Positions 15,460-24,276 are shown, counted from the first letter of the stretch. The stretch is 64,000 bases of DNA from Denitrobaculum sp965225735 (GCA_965225735.1 CBDDBN010000027.1:372001-436000), one strand, 5' to 3'. The notes: generated from the letters alone by a model not told the origin. Numbers and translations: made by a program.

Positions 15460-16407
15460 GTGGTAAAGGAACTGATTGTCGATCTCGAGAAAGCACCCGC
15501 CGAGCGCTGCGAACTGACGGCGGCGCAGATCGATCAGGCTCGGCAGTTGCTCGAAAGCTATAACCGTGATCTTGGGAGCACTGAGGAACTTGTCTCGATG
15601 GTCCGGGAGATAGGTCAAGCACTTCTGCCGGCGGACTATTGGGCAGAGGTCAGATCGCTGGCGACCCAGCTTGGGGTAGAACCTGCTAAAGCTCTGCTTG
15701 GCAATGCCTACTACGATCTGATCAAGCCTTCGATCGGCTGCACCGCCTTTGCCGTCGATACGCCGAACGGTCCGCTACATGCCCGTAACCTGGACTGGTG
15801 GACAGAGAACCGCCTGCTCAACGAAACCTCCCTCGCCTGTCGTTTTATCGGCGCGCCCGCCGGGGAATTTGTCTCCATCGCCTGGCCCGGCTACATCGGT
15901 GTGCTGTCGGGGATGGCCCCTGGCCGCTTCGCGATCACGCTCAACGCCGTGCTTAGCGAAGAACCTGCCCAAATCGCACTGCCGATCTCCTTGCAGATCC
16001 GCAAAGTCTTCGAAGAGGCCCGCGATTTCGATGAGGCCGTATCGCACCTGTCCGAAGCGGTGATTCCCACCGACTGCCTGCTGCTGGTCAGTGGCATGAA
16101 ACCCGGCGAGATTGTCGTGATCGAAAGAACACCGACTCGGCATGCGATCCGGCCACCCGAGGAAGGGCGGATCGCGGTCGCGAACGACTACCTGCTTTTG
16201 GATATGGAGACAGGCTTGGTCCAAAGCGAACTTCAGGCTACCTCCTGCGGACGATTCGAGCGGATCAACAGCCTGCTGCAGAGACCGCCCGAAAAGCTGA
16301 AGACTTGCCTGTCTTACCTAGATAATCCCCAGGTAAAGATGACCATCACCGTCCAGCAGATGGCGTTTCACGCAGCGTCCGGCCGGTATCTTTGGAGAAG
16401 CCTTTGA
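15460..16407 (+). CDS. acid ceramidase/NAAA-like Ntn amidohydrolase
   Basis: A 315-residue N-terminal-nucleophile hydrolase related to acid ceramidase and N-acylethanolamine acid amidase. The nucleophile is Cys94 in SIGCTAFAV, followed by the hallmark GPLHARNLDWW (Arg109, Asn110, Asp112). In the eukaryotic enzymes autocleavage before this Cys releases an alpha chain of similar size, so the 93-residue N-terminal part may be cut off in the same way. No signal peptide is seen, so it may be cytosolic. It starts with GTG behind AGGAAGGA. The next gene starts in a TTGA overlap with its stop, indicating translational coupling. Likely substrate: a fatty-acyl amide. Confidence 0.8.
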   Translation: MVKELIVDLEKAPAERCELTAAQIDQARQLLESYNRDLGSTEELVSMVREIGQALLPADYWAEVRSLATQLGVEPAKALLGNAYYDLIKPSIGCTAFAVDTPNGPLHARNLDWWTENRLLNETSLACRFIGAPAGEFVSIAWPGYIGVLSGMAPGRFAITLNAVLSEEPAQIALPISLQIRKVFEEARDFDEAVSHLSEAVIPTDCLLLVSGMKPGEIVVIERTPTRHAIRPPEEGRIAVANDYLLLDMETGLVQSELQATSCGRFERINSLLQRPPEKLKTCLSYLDNPQVKMTITVQQMAFHAASGRYLWRSL

Positions 16408-16862
16408 GCACCGATCTGCGAGAAGAGGTTCGAGGATGGCTGGTCGACGCAAGATACGGCCTGATCAGCCCCGCCGAACTGATCGCACGGGCCGATCAGA
16501 TGATCGCTTCTTTGGATGAGCCGCCTGATTTTCTGTTTGCTCTCTCAATGGGAGAGCCGCTCGCTCACATAAGCCGGATTGACCTAGTGAAGGAGAGTAT
16601 CGTCCTGGCCGATTTGGCAAAACTGGCTGGCAGGCTGTTAAAGCTTCTCGAGTCGGGTGACATCGACACAGAACGCGTCGCGATCGTGGCCCAGCGGATC
16701 GCCTACCCATATGATGATGAAGCGAGCGAAGAAGCCTGGCGCGAATTCGACTGGATCTCGAACGAACAGCATTTTATCGAAACCGGCGTTAAGACTAGTA
16801 GCACATATGAACAAGATGTTCGGTCAGCCTTAAGCAGAGCCGCAGCTTTGACCTTGGATTGA
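16404..16862 (+). CDS. unknown 152-residue protein coupled to the Ntn amidase
   Basis: A small acidic all-helical protein with no signal or membrane segment. TTG at 16404 overlaps the amidase stop (TTGA) and has GGAG 6 bases upstream, so it is probably made by reinitiation and in step with the amidase. Sequences such as LREEVRGWLVDARYGLISPAELIARAD at the start and PYDDEASEEAWREFDWI later resemble immunity- or chaperone-like small helical proteins, but no family is recognised. A role as regulator or partner of the amidase is inferred only from coupling. Confidence 0.6.
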   Translation: MSTDLREEVRGWLVDARYGLISPAELIARADQMIASLDEPPDFLFALSMGEPLAHISRIDLVKESIVLADLAKLAGRLLKLLESGDIDTERVAIVAQRIAYPYDDEASEEAWREFDWISNEQHFIETGVKTSSTYEQDVRSALSRAAALTLD

Positions 16863-16942
16863 AAGTCGATCGGATCAGCCTCGACCCGATTTGCCCAAAG
16901 CCATTGATTTACGCCGGGTCGCTAAGCTTGCTATATGAAGGT

Positions 16943-18100
16943 ATGGCAAATGCCCCCGACATTCGCTTTTTCCGTGACCGGAAAGGCCAGACCATCGCCT
17001 ATTCCCGTCATGGCGAAGGGCCGTTGGTGATCTGCCCCGCCTGGTGGGTCAGTCACGTGGAAAAGGATTGGGGGCACGAGAGCTTTCAGCAGTTTTTTTC
17101 GCTGCTTGGCGAGGGCGTAAGCCTGGTGCGGTACGACAGGCATGGGGTCGGCCTGAGTGATCGGGAAATTGTCTCTCAGTCCCTCGAAGACGAAGCCGCG
17201 CTGCTTGAGGATCTGACCGCGGAACTCGGTGAGGAGCGTTACAGCTTCTTCGCCGTCTCCTGCGGCGCGCCGACCGCGGTTCTACATGCGGCGCGGCATC
17301 CTGAGAGGGTCGAGCGTATTTGCTTTTACGGCGCTTACGCCGACGGTCAGACACTTTGTCCTCCGGAGGTGCAGCAGGCCGTCTATGCCACGGTGAAGGC
17401 CCACTGGGGGATGGGTTCCCGCGCGCTTGCGGATATTTTCCTGCCCGATGTCGACCGGGATGTGGTGAAAGCCTTTGCGCGGCATCAGCGCGACGCTGCG
17501 GAGGCGGATGTGGCCGCGGAGTTGCTCAAGCTCACCTACGCCATAGATGCTCGAAGCTATCTGACGTCCGTCACCTGCCCCGCCCTGCTGCTGCATCGCA
17601 GGCACGACCGGGCCATTCCCTTCGAAGCGGCGCGTGTGCTGGCGGCAGCCATCAAAGACGCAAGACTGGTGAGCATGACAGGCGCCTCTCATCCTCCCTG
17701 GGTCAATGGTGACGAAATCGCGCAGACCGCCAACCGCTTTTTGCGCGGACAAGAGACGCTTGTCGCCGCAACAGTCAAAACAGAGAACGGCGCTTCCGGC
17801 CTGGATGAAGCGAACCGCTGCTTGCGGTTGGCGGGCGAGAGAGTCGAGCTGACCCCGCTGGAATATGCGGTGATGGCCGAGCTGATCGCTGCGAAAGACC
17901 AGATCGTGACCCGAGACGACCTGCTGGAACGGGTCTGGAAACAGCCTTTCGAGGGTTCGAACCGCATCGATACTCTGATCCGCGGCCTGCGCAAAAAGCT
18001 TGGCGACTATGCCTCTTCGATCGAGACCGTGCGCGGGCACGGCTACCGCTTTGGCGGTTGGTCGCAAGGGGAGGCTCAGGCGGGCTCGCAGGGGAAATAG
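16943..18100 (+). CDS. alpha/beta-hydrolase fused to an OmpR-type winged helix
   Basis: A 385-residue two-domain protein. Residues about 8-270 form an alpha/beta-hydrolase: VRYDRHGVGLSD, the nucleophile elbow AVSCGAP with Ser106, LLLHRRHDRAIP near the acid position and GASHPPW with the His. Residues about 290-372 form a trans_reg_C winged helix (ELTPLEYAVMAELIA, TRDDLLERVW, IDTLIRGLRKKLGD, ETVRGHGYRF), the DNA-binding domain of OmpR response regulators. It is thus probably a one-component regulator sensing a ligand in a hydrolase fold. ATG 16943 is used because similarity begins there. A TTG at 16859 overlapping the previous stop would add 28 residues. Confidence 0.85.
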   Translation: MANAPDIRFFRDRKGQTIAYSRHGEGPLVICPAWWVSHVEKDWGHESFQQFFSLLGEGVSLVRYDRHGVGLSDREIVSQSLEDEAALLEDLTAELGEERYSFFAVSCGAPTAVLHAARHPERVERICFYGAYADGQTLCPPEVQQAVYATVKAHWGMGSRALADIFLPDVDRDVVKAFARHQRDAAEADVAAELLKLTYAIDARSYLTSVTCPALLLHRRHDRAIPFEAARVLAAAIKDARLVSMTGASHPPWVNGDEIAQTANRFLRGQETLVAATVKTENGASGLDEANRCLRLAGERVELTPLEYAVMAELIAAKDQIVTRDDLLERVWKQPFEGSNRIDTLIRGLRKKLGDYASSIETVRGHGYRFGGWSQGEAQAGSQGK

Positions 18101-18220
18101 CGGACTCGGCCGCTTTCTCAGGCTTTTCTCATGTAATTCTCATCCAGATCTCAAGCAGGCCTGCGCGCGCGAAGCTATAGCTCTTCCATCTCATCCCTCA
18201 CGAGACGGATTTAGAGCTTT

Positions 18221-19003
18221 ATGAAACGCCTGTTCACTCTCCTCTACGGCGCCGGCGGCTATGTCATCGGACTGGTCAGCGTCGCCTACATGGCCGCATT
18301 CCTCGCCGACTTCGCCGTACCCAAAGGCATAAGCGACGGCGAAACCACGACACTCTGGAATGCGGCTTTGGTCGATGCCGGCCTGGTCGCCCTCTTCGGC
18401 TTCCACCACTCGCTCTTTGCGCGCACCTGGTTCAAACGCTGGTGGACCCGCATCATCCCCGCATCGATCGAGCGGGCGACCTATCTCTACACCACGGCCA
18501 TCATGACAGCAGTGCTCGTCATTTTCTGGCAACCCTTGCCAGTGACGCTTCTACGCTTCGAGGCGACCTGGAGCATTGCGCTGATGATCGCACTCTATCT
18601 GAGCGCCTGGGGCATGATGCTGGGCGCGACCTTTCATTTCGGGCATTTCAGTTTCTTCGGATTGGCCCAAGCCTGGGCAGCCTTCAGGCAATCTCCGCCA
18701 GCCACTAACACCCAACTCACGACCCGCTGGCTTTATGCGCTGGTACGGCACCCCATTTCGCTGGGCTGGATGATCACACCTTGGCTGACGCCGCATCTGA
18801 CGCTCGGTCACGTCGTCTTCGCTTCTTCGACACTGATTTACATCCTCGTCGTAACGCCCCTCGAGGAAGCGGATCTGATCGAAGAGCTTGGCGAGAGTTA
18901 CCGCAACTACCGGAAAGCGGTTCCCGCCTTCCTACCTTTGTCGAAAATCCGCCGGAAGAGCCATCGAGAGACATGCCGGCTGCAACAGGAGAATCGGACA
19001 TGA
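18221..19003 (+). CDS. NnrU/MddA-like membrane methyltransferase
   Basis: A 260-residue integral membrane protein with about five hydrophobic helices. The marks of the NnrU/isoprenylcysteine-methyltransferase-like group are FGFHHSLFARTWFKRWW, the SAM-site YALVRHPISLGW and the late LEEADLIEELGESYRNYRKAVPAFLP. The closest known type is MddA, which methylates methanethiol to dimethylsulfide. The exact thiol substrate cannot be set from sequence. The following hydrolase gene starts within its stop (ATGA), so the two are cotranslated. Confidence 0.8.
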   Translation: MKRLFTLLYGAGGYVIGLVSVAYMAAFLADFAVPKGISDGETTTLWNAALVDAGLVALFGFHHSLFARTWFKRWWTRIIPASIERATYLYTTAIMTAVLVIFWQPLPVTLLRFEATWSIALMIALYLSAWGMMLGATFHFGHFSFFGLAQAWAAFRQSPPATNTQLTTRWLYALVRHPISLGWMITPWLTPHLTLGHVVFASSTLIYILVVTPLEEADLIEELGESYRNYRKAVPAFLPLSKIRRKSHRETCRLQQENRT

Positions 19004-19851
19004 CAACGCAGTTCAATCGGCGTGCGCTCCATCGGATCACGGTGAATGGCACAGAGTTAACTTATCGCGAGTCCGGTGACGGCCCGCTGGTGATCGCGGT
19101 CCATGGCGCCCTGACCGACCGGCGGATCTGGTATCCTTTAGAGGCCCTGCTCTCCGCGCACTTTCGCTTCATCGCTTACAGCCACCGCGGTTTCGGTCTG
19201 GCCGCGGACGACGCCGCAGAATCCCTTTGCCGCGAAGACCTGATCTCGGACTTGATCGCGCTGGTGGAATCCCTCGATTGCGGCCCAGCCCATCTCATGA
19301 CCTGGTCCTTCGGCGGTGAGATCGCGACCTACGCCATGCTTCGCCGTCCCGATCTCTTTGCCAGCGCGGTGCAGTTCGAACCTTCACTGGGAGCGGTGCT
19401 GCCTCAAATCGAAGGCGGGACCGAGGCAGAGGCAAAATTCCGCAGCTGTTTTGCACCGCTGAAAGCCCTGATCGCAGCAGGCCGGCTCGAAGACGCTGCT
19501 CTCCGTTTCATTGAAATCGTCACCGGTACGTCCCTAGAAGGCAGAGTGATCGAACAGGGCGCGCTGGCGCAGATCGTCCGCGACAATGCCCATACGCTCC
19601 TGCCGTTTCTGCAGTTGCCACCTGCGCCGGCGGTAGCAACATCCGAACTGGCTGCACTTGAGGTTCCGACTTTGCTGATCCACGGAGAACGCAGTCACGA
19701 TCGCTACAGGCTGATCGCGCGACATCTGGCGGAAAACCTGGGCGATGCAGAACTCTTCTGTATGTCCGGCGTCGGCCACGACGCACCCTATCGGGCTGCT
19801 GTCCGCTTTGCCGCTGCGGCACGCGGTTTTTTCCTGCCACCGGGCAGCTGA
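19000..19851 (+). CDS. alpha/beta-fold hydrolase
   Basis: A 283-residue alpha/beta-hydrolase. The oxyanion-hole strand is VIAVHGALTDRRIW, and FIAYSHRGFGLA follows. The nucleophile elbow MTWSFGGEIA contains the catalytic Ser, LLIHGERSHDRY is near the acid, and SGVGHDAPY carries the His. No signal peptide. ATG at 19000 overlaps the methyltransferase stop and has AGGAG 8 bases upstream. The last 64 bases overlap the convergent TetR gene. Substrate unknown. Confidence 0.88.
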   Translation: MTTQFNRRALHRITVNGTELTYRESGDGPLVIAVHGALTDRRIWYPLEALLSAHFRFIAYSHRGFGLAADDAAESLCREDLISDLIALVESLDCGPAHLMTWSFGGEIATYAMLRRPDLFASAVQFEPSLGAVLPQIEGGTEAEAKFRSCFAPLKALIAAGRLEDAALRFIEIVTGTSLEGRVIEQGALAQIVRDNAHTLLPFLQLPPAPAVATSELAALEVPTLLIHGERSHDRYRLIARHLAENLGDAELFCMSGVGHDAPYRAAVRFAAAARGFFLPPGS

Positions 19852-20414
19852 GCGCAGATCAGTGCGGATGCGGCCTGGCCAGCCGTCTCGATGTAAGCGG
19901 CGTCGCGGTGAACGAGCATGGTGGAAAAGGCGCCGTCCATCAGCAAAACCACTTGCCGGGCCAGATCGTCGGCCCTCGCGCAGCCCGCATCCGTGATCTT
20001 CTCCGACAGCCAGACTTCAAACTTAAGTTTATGCGCCGCGCCCACCTTCATGGCGGGATGCCCAGGTAGGTTGGCGAGCTCGGCAGCGGTGCGCAGAAAA
20101 CCGCAGCCCTTCCACTTGGGGTGCCGCGCGGCGCTGGCGAGATTGATGAAAATCGCCTCAACCCTGTCGGCGACGATGCCCTCCGCCTCATCGAACCAAC
20201 TGGCGTACAGCTGCAGATTTGGCTGATCGCGGGATTCCAGATAGGCCGCGACCAGATCGTCCTTGCTCTTGAAGTGATAGTAGAGAGTTCGTTTGGTCAG
20301 GCCGGCCGTTTCGGCGATTGCATCCACACTGACCGCCCGGATACCCTCGCCGTAGAAGAGGCGGTTGGCGGCATCCAGGATACGCTTCTTTGTGGCTTCG
20401 GCGTCGCGGGGCAT
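19788..20414 (-). CDS. TetR-family transcriptional regulator
   Basis: A 208-residue repressor. The N-terminal HTH is typical: TKKRILDAANRLFYGEGIRAVSVDAIAETAGLTKRTLYYHFKSK spans about residues 8-51 (boundaries TKKRIL and YYHFKSK), followed by the helical ligand domain. The C-terminal tail is basic and Ala-rich (RKKPRAAAAKR). Its 3' end overlaps the hydrolase gene by 64 bases on the other strand. It is divergent from the enoyl-CoA hydratase, with a palindrome between them, so it probably regulates that gene and itself. Confidence 0.93.
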   Translation of the reverse strand: MPRDAEATKKRILDAANRLFYGEGIRAVSVDAIAETAGLTKRTLYYHFKSKDDLVAAYLESRDQPNLQLYASWFDEAEGIVADRVEAIFINLASAARHPKWKGCGFLRTAAELANLPGHPAMKVGAAHKLKFEVWLSEKITDAGCARADDLARQVVLLMDGAFSTMLVHRDAAYIETAGQAASALICAQLPGGRKKPRAAAAKRTAAR

Positions 20415-20423
20415 AGAGTCAAA

Positions 20424-20445
20424 GTATACTAACCAGTGAGTGTAC
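20424..20445. promoter_or_regulatory. candidate TetR operator
   Basis: A 22-bp imperfect palindrome, GTATACTAACC against AGTGAGTGTAC (8 of 11 positions symmetric), lies 10 bases upstream of the TetR start and 62 bases upstream of the hydratase ATG. The core ACTAACCAGTGAGT has the ACTNACC-type half-sites common for TetR proteins. Confidence 0.5.
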
Positions 20446-20506
20446 TCAAGTGAGCCAGGCCGCTAGCCTCGGACCGAGAGATCAAGCCAACTCCGAGGTG
20501 CCAATT

Positions 20507-21298
20507 ATGACCGAGCCCGTGCTCTTTGAAACCGAAGGCAAGATCGCCTTCCTGACGTTAAACCGCCCGGAAAAGCTCAACGCCCTCAACTACGAAACCA
20601 ACGACCTGCTGCTCGAACTGCTCAACAGTATCGAAACGGACCGCAACATCGGCGCGGTCATTGTCACCGGCGCTGGGGAGCGCGCCTTTTCGGCCGGTGG
20701 TGACATCCATGAGTTCTCCCGCAGCATCGAAGAAGGACCCGATGTCGCGGCGAGAGACTTCTGCCGCCGGGGTCAAATCATGACCGCACGGCTGGAAGCT
20801 TTTCCCAAGCCAGTGATCGCCGCGGTCAACGGGCTGGCCTACGGCGGCGGGTGCGAAGTCACCGAGGCCGTGCATCTGGCCGTGGCCAGCGAGCATGCCC
20901 GCTTCGCCAAGCCCGAGATCAACATCGGGATCCCGCCCACCTTCGGCGGTACTCAACGCCTGCCGCGTCTTGCCGGTCGCAAACGAGCACTTGAACTCTT
21001 GCTGACCGGCGATAGCTTCTCCGCGCAACGGGCTTATGAGCTGGGTCTGGTCAACCGCGTGGTGCCACAGGGAGACCTGATGCCGAGCGCCGTGGAACTG
21101 GCGGAACGCATTCTGCGGCATTCGCCGCTGGCCGCGGCGCGCATTCTGACGGCGGTCACGCGCGGGCTCAATGCCAGCATCGATGAAGGGCTGCTGATCG
21201 AACGCGAGCAGTTTGCCCGCATGGCGGTCACGCGTGACTGCCGGGAAGCACTCTCGGCATGGACCGAACGGCGCGCGCCAAACTACCAAGGGGTCTGA
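20507..21298 (+). CDS. enoyl-CoA hydratase/isomerase family protein
   Basis: A 263-residue crotonase-fold protein. Visible are LNRPEKLNALNYE at the N-terminus, the oxyanion-hole segment AFSAGGDIHEF, AAVNGLAYGGGCEV (catalytic region about residues 98-112) and PEINIGIPPTFGGTQRLPRL. The catalytic Glu pair of hydratases corresponds to E113 in GGGCEVTEA and to the NIGIPP region, where the second Glu appears replaced, so isomerase or other chemistry is possible. ATG 20507 is preferred because GAGGTG lies upstream and similarity starts there. Probably controlled by the divergent TetR. Confidence 0.9.
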   Translation: MTEPVLFETEGKIAFLTLNRPEKLNALNYETNDLLLELLNSIETDRNIGAVIVTGAGERAFSAGGDIHEFSRSIEEGPDVAARDFCRRGQIMTARLEAFPKPVIAAVNGLAYGGGCEVTEAVHLAVASEHARFAKPEINIGIPPTFGGTQRLPRLAGRKRALELLLTGDSFSAQRAYELGLVNRVVPQGDLMPSAVELAERILRHSPLAAARILTAVTRGLNASIDEGLLIEREQFARMAVTRDCREALSAWTERRAPNYQGV

Positions 21299-21330
21299 CT
21301 CGACGAGGGCATCTGACAACAAAGATCCGA

Positions 21331-22197
21331 TCAGGCCGGGCGGGTGCTATCCCGAAAGGCCGCGACGATCGCCGCGACCACTTCCCTGTTGCCCCGGATC
21401 TGGCGATGGTACAGGCGCATTTGAGACGGAGGCAGCGCCGGCAGTCCCGTGCCCGCTCTGATCAGGCGACAATCGGCAGGCAGATTTCGCCGGTCCAGCG
21501 GGGCGACCCCGAGGCCCGCAGAGACGGCCGCCTGCACCGCCGCCACGCCGGTGCCCACAAAGACCTCACGCCAGGGTATCTCATGGCTATCCAGCGCGGC
21601 GATGGCCATGGCCCGAACCCCGCAGGGCGCGGCCAGCGAGATCAGCGGCAAAGGCTCCGCCGGGTCCCAATAAAAATCCTTTGCGGACGCCCAGATCAGG
21701 CGGTCCCGGAAGAGACTGCGCCCCGTCGCCTCGCCGCCCTCGTCACGTGCGACAACCGCATCGAAGCGGCCCGCTGTGAAGGCCTCCATCAGCTCGGCGG
21801 AGACACCGACCGTGACCATGAACTGCGTCTCCGGATGCCGTTGCCCAAGCAGCGCCAGAACATCGGGCAGGCAGGCGCCTGCGGCGTGGTCGCTGACCGC
21901 CAGTCTAAAGGCAGGGCGTGGCCGATGCTCCCGGATGCGCAGAACCGCGTCGTCGTGAGCCTGCAGAATACGGCGCGCATCCGCGAGGAAGCTCTCACCG
22001 AAACCTGTCAGGGCAACCGTGCGCGGCGTACGCTCCAACAGACGCCGGTCCAGGCGCTCCTCAAGCTTGCGGATGCGCACACTCATGGCCGACTGGCTCG
22101 CCCCGAGCGCCGCGCCCGCAGCCGTGAAGCTGTCGGCCTCGGCAACCGCCACAAAGCTGCGCAGCAGATCGATGTCGAGCGATCGCGATTCAGTCAT
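21331..22197 (-). CDS. LysR-family transcriptional regulator
   Basis: A 288-residue LysR regulator. The HTH is at about residues 9-66 (LLRSFVAVAEADSFTAAGAALGASQSAMS, with boundaries LLRSF and SAMS, then LEERLDRRLLERTPRTVALT). The effector domain includes HAAGACLPDVLALLG and AVSAGLGVAPLD near the end. It is divergent from the tautomerase gene and likely controls it. AT-rich palindromes lie across its own start codon. Confidence 0.93.
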   Translation of the reverse strand: MTESRSLDIDLLRSFVAVAEADSFTAAGAALGASQSAMSVRIRKLEERLDRRLLERTPRTVALTGFGESFLADARRILQAHDDAVLRIREHRPRPAFRLAVSDHAAGACLPDVLALLGQRHPETQFMVTVGVSAELMEAFTAGRFDAVVARDEGGEATGRSLFRDRLIWASAKDFYWDPAEPLPLISLAAPCGVRAMAIAALDSHEIPWREVFVGTGVAAVQAAVSAGLGVAPLDRRNLPADCRLIRAGTGLPALPPSQMRLYHRQIRGNREVVAAIVAAFRDSTRPA

Positions 22198-22224
22198 TCT
22201 AATTTATCATCATAAAAATAGAAT
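22196..22224. promoter_or_regulatory. AT-rich nested palindrome at the LysR start
   Basis: ATTCTA (22196-22201) is inverted as TAGAAT (22219-22224), and inside it TTTAT (22203-22207) is inverted as ATAAA (22212-22216). The element covers the LysR start codon region and lies about 80 bases upstream of the tautomerase. It is a likely LysR autoregulatory site. Confidence 0.4.
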
Positions 22225-22301
22225 CTATTCGTTTTTATTATGAATGAAAGCAGCCTAGCTTTCCAGCGGAGATCAGAGACAGAACAGGAAAGGAGACTTG
22301 A

Positions 22302-22682
22302 ATGCCGTTGACCCGAATTTCGCTGAGAGCCGGAAAGGCGCCGGCCTTCCGGCGCGCTGTCATGGAGCAGGTCTATCAGGCGATGCGGGAGACCTTCGAT
22401 GTGCCTGAAGAGGACCGCTTCATGACGATGTCCGAACATGACGGCGCGTCATTCGACTTTGGCCGGAACTATCTCGACATCGCACGCTCCGACGACCTGG
22501 TGATCATCCAGATCACGGCCAACAACACCCGAACGCTCGAGCAGAAAAAGGCGCTGTTCGCCAGGCTGGCGGAGCGCTTGTCGTCCGATCCGGGTCTTCG
22601 GCCCGAGGACATCTTTATCAACCTGGTTGAAGTGCCGAAGGAGAACTGGTCCTTCGGTCATGGCCTGGCCCAATACGCTTAA
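22302..22682 (+). CDS. tautomerase-family protein
   Basis: A 126-residue protein of the tautomerase superfamily. It begins MPLTRIS, so Pro2 becomes the catalytic N-terminal proline after Met removal. The long single-chain form with YLDIARSDDLVIIQITANNTRTLEQKKALFA and PEDIFINLVEVPKENWSFG matches PF14552-type tautomerases with two fused 4-oxalocrotonate-tautomerase units. It interconverts keto/enol forms of small aromatic or unsaturated acids; the substrate is unknown. AGGAGA precedes the ATG. Probably controlled by the divergent LysR. Confidence 0.88.
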   Translation: MPLTRISLRAGKAPAFRRAVMEQVYQAMRETFDVPEEDRFMTMSEHDGASFDFGRNYLDIARSDDLVIIQITANNTRTLEQKKALFARLAERLSSDPGLRPEDIFINLVEVPKENWSFGHGLAQYA

Positions 22683-22779
22683 CAAGGCATCGGGATCTAT
22701 CGGATCAGCTCAGCGGCCGCGGAAGCATTGCCGTAACAAGCTTTCCGCGACCGCCGCGTTTTCTGGAAACTGTTGGCGT

Positions 22780-23190
22780 TTATTGCTCTACCGGCACGAT
22801 GTCGAAGACGAAAAGAGTGGCCTCGCCAGTGCCCTTGTTCGCCGCCCAGTGTTCCGTCTCGAAACCTTCGAGAACGGTTTCACCGGCCTCTATCACCCTA
22901 CTGTCGTGACCACGGTGTTCAACCACCTGACCGCTGACCACATAAAAGGCGCCCGGGCGGGTCGTGTGATCATGGTTTTTGACAACCCCGCCCGGCGCCA
23001 TCACCACGGTGCGCACGCGCAGTTGGTATCCCTCCAAGGCCGGGATCTGCCGCCCGAGCGGCAATGAGTCCTGTCCACTGACTGTCAGGCCTTTGTGTTC
23101 CGTCGGCGGGCTTTCAGCAAGACTCGCGCCTGCAAAGCTGACAAGAGTGAGTAAGCTGGCGCAGCCAATCATTTTGGCAGTTCGTTTCAT
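22780..23190 (-). CDS. exported cupin-domain protein
   Basis: A 136-residue protein with a Sec signal peptide (KMIGCASLLTLVSFAGASLAES, cleavage near residue 25) and one cupin barrel. The metal motif appears as VVKNHDHTTRPGAFYVVSGQV and the second as GFETEHWAANKG, so His/His/Glu-type ligands are partly present. Exported single-domain cupins of this type are of unknown substrate. It lies downstream of a LysR gene on the same strand with 138 bases between them. Confidence 0.82.
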   Translation of the reverse strand: MKRTAKMIGCASLLTLVSFAGASLAESPPTEHKGLTVSGQDSLPLGRQIPALEGYQLRVRTVVMAPGGVVKNHDHTTRPGAFYVVSGQVVEHRGHDSRVIEAGETVLEGFETEHWAANKGTGEATLFVFDIVPVEQ

Positions 23191-23328
23191 CTGAGGTCTG
23201 TCCTCTGCTTGGTTCGAAGATCAAGATCGCCGGCCCGGCGTTTCAAACCTAGGAAGCAGAAGACGCCTGTTCAAAATCGAATAGCTAAAGGCCAGGATGA
23301 AAAAAATTCAGGGTGATAAGCCCGGCGG

Positions 23329-24276
23329 TTAAGCCTGCCGGGTTTCCTGCCCGCCTGCCGGATGCGCCTCCAGTATTCCGCCAAGCCAGCGCCGAAAGCT
23401 CACCACCCGCGGGTCGCCTTGGAGGCGCGGCGGGTAGACCAGAAAGTAGGTCAGCCCAGGCAGCGTGATATTCGTCCCCGCGACCAGATTCTTTCGCTCC
23501 CGATGCCCCCGCGCAATCACGGCGCTCGCGAGCACGACACCCTGACCGGCGACCGCCGCCTCGATCGCGTGCGTCTCCTCGCTCAGCCGAATGACCTGGG
23601 CCTTCGAAAGACAGGAAACCGGGCGCCCTTCCCTGCAGGCGTGTTCGAACCAGCGCTCCCAGGTCGGTGCCGCGGGATCCGGCCGTTTCCATGAAAAGGC
23701 GATAAGCGGCAGAGAGGATAGTACCTCTTCCTTGTTGTCTTCCTCCTGGCTCTCGCCGAGGAGCGCCGGACTGAGCATCGGGACGTAATGATCGCGACAG
23801 AGCTCCTCACAGACGAGGTCTTCATCGGCCGCCCGCGCGTAACGCACGGCCACGTCGATCTCGCCGCTGTTGAGATCGACCGGGTAATCAGAGGCGTGGA
23901 CCTGAAGTTCGGTATCGCTGCAGGCACGCCCCCAATCGCCAAGGTGGGGCAGCAGAACGCCGCTGGCGAAGGCGACCGTGGTCGAGACGCGCAATACGGG
24001 TTGCCGCGCTGGCGTCGTTATGTCCTGCACCGCCTCAGCCATGCTGTCGAGCGAATCCCGGATGGCCGGAAACAGCCGCTGCCCTTCAGCCGTCAGTGCC
24101 AATGGCCGGGGAAAGCGGCGGAACAGACTATGGCCGATGGTGTCTTCCAGGAGCTTGACCTGGTGCGAAATCGCCGTCGGCGTCACGCCGAGTTCCGCGG
24201 CCGCCCGGGTAAAGCTTTTATGGCGGGCCGCGGCCTCGAAGGCGCGAAGCGCATTGAGCGGCGGGATCTTTCGCAT
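23329..24276 (-). CDS. LysR-family regulator, GcvA-like
   Basis: A 315-residue LysR protein of the GcvA/AmpR-like group: MRKIPPLNALRAFEAAARH, then KSFTRAAAELGVTPTAISHQVKLLED and GHSLFRRFPRPLALT. The effector domain has VAVRYARAADEDLVCEEL and AVAGQGVVLAS. The start at 24276 is chosen because the family always begins this close to PPLNALRAFEA; a longer frame to 24351 adds unrelated residues. An insertion rich in acid residues (ESQEEDNKEEV) sits in the effector domain. Target unknown. Confidence 0.92.
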   Translation of the reverse strand: MRKIPPLNALRAFEAAARHKSFTRAAAELGVTPTAISHQVKLLEDTIGHSLFRRFPRPLALTAEGQRLFPAIRDSLDSMAEAVQDITTPARQPVLRVSTTVAFASGVLLPHLGDWGRACSDTELQVHASDYPVDLNSGEIDVAVRYARAADEDLVCEELCRDHYVPMLSPALLGESQEEDNKEEVLSSLPLIAFSWKRPDPAAPTWERWFEHACREGRPVSCLSKAQVIRLSEETHAIEAAVAGQGVVLASAVIARGHRERKNLVAGTNITLPGLTYFLVYPPRLQGDPRVVSFRRWLGGILEAHPAGGQETRQA

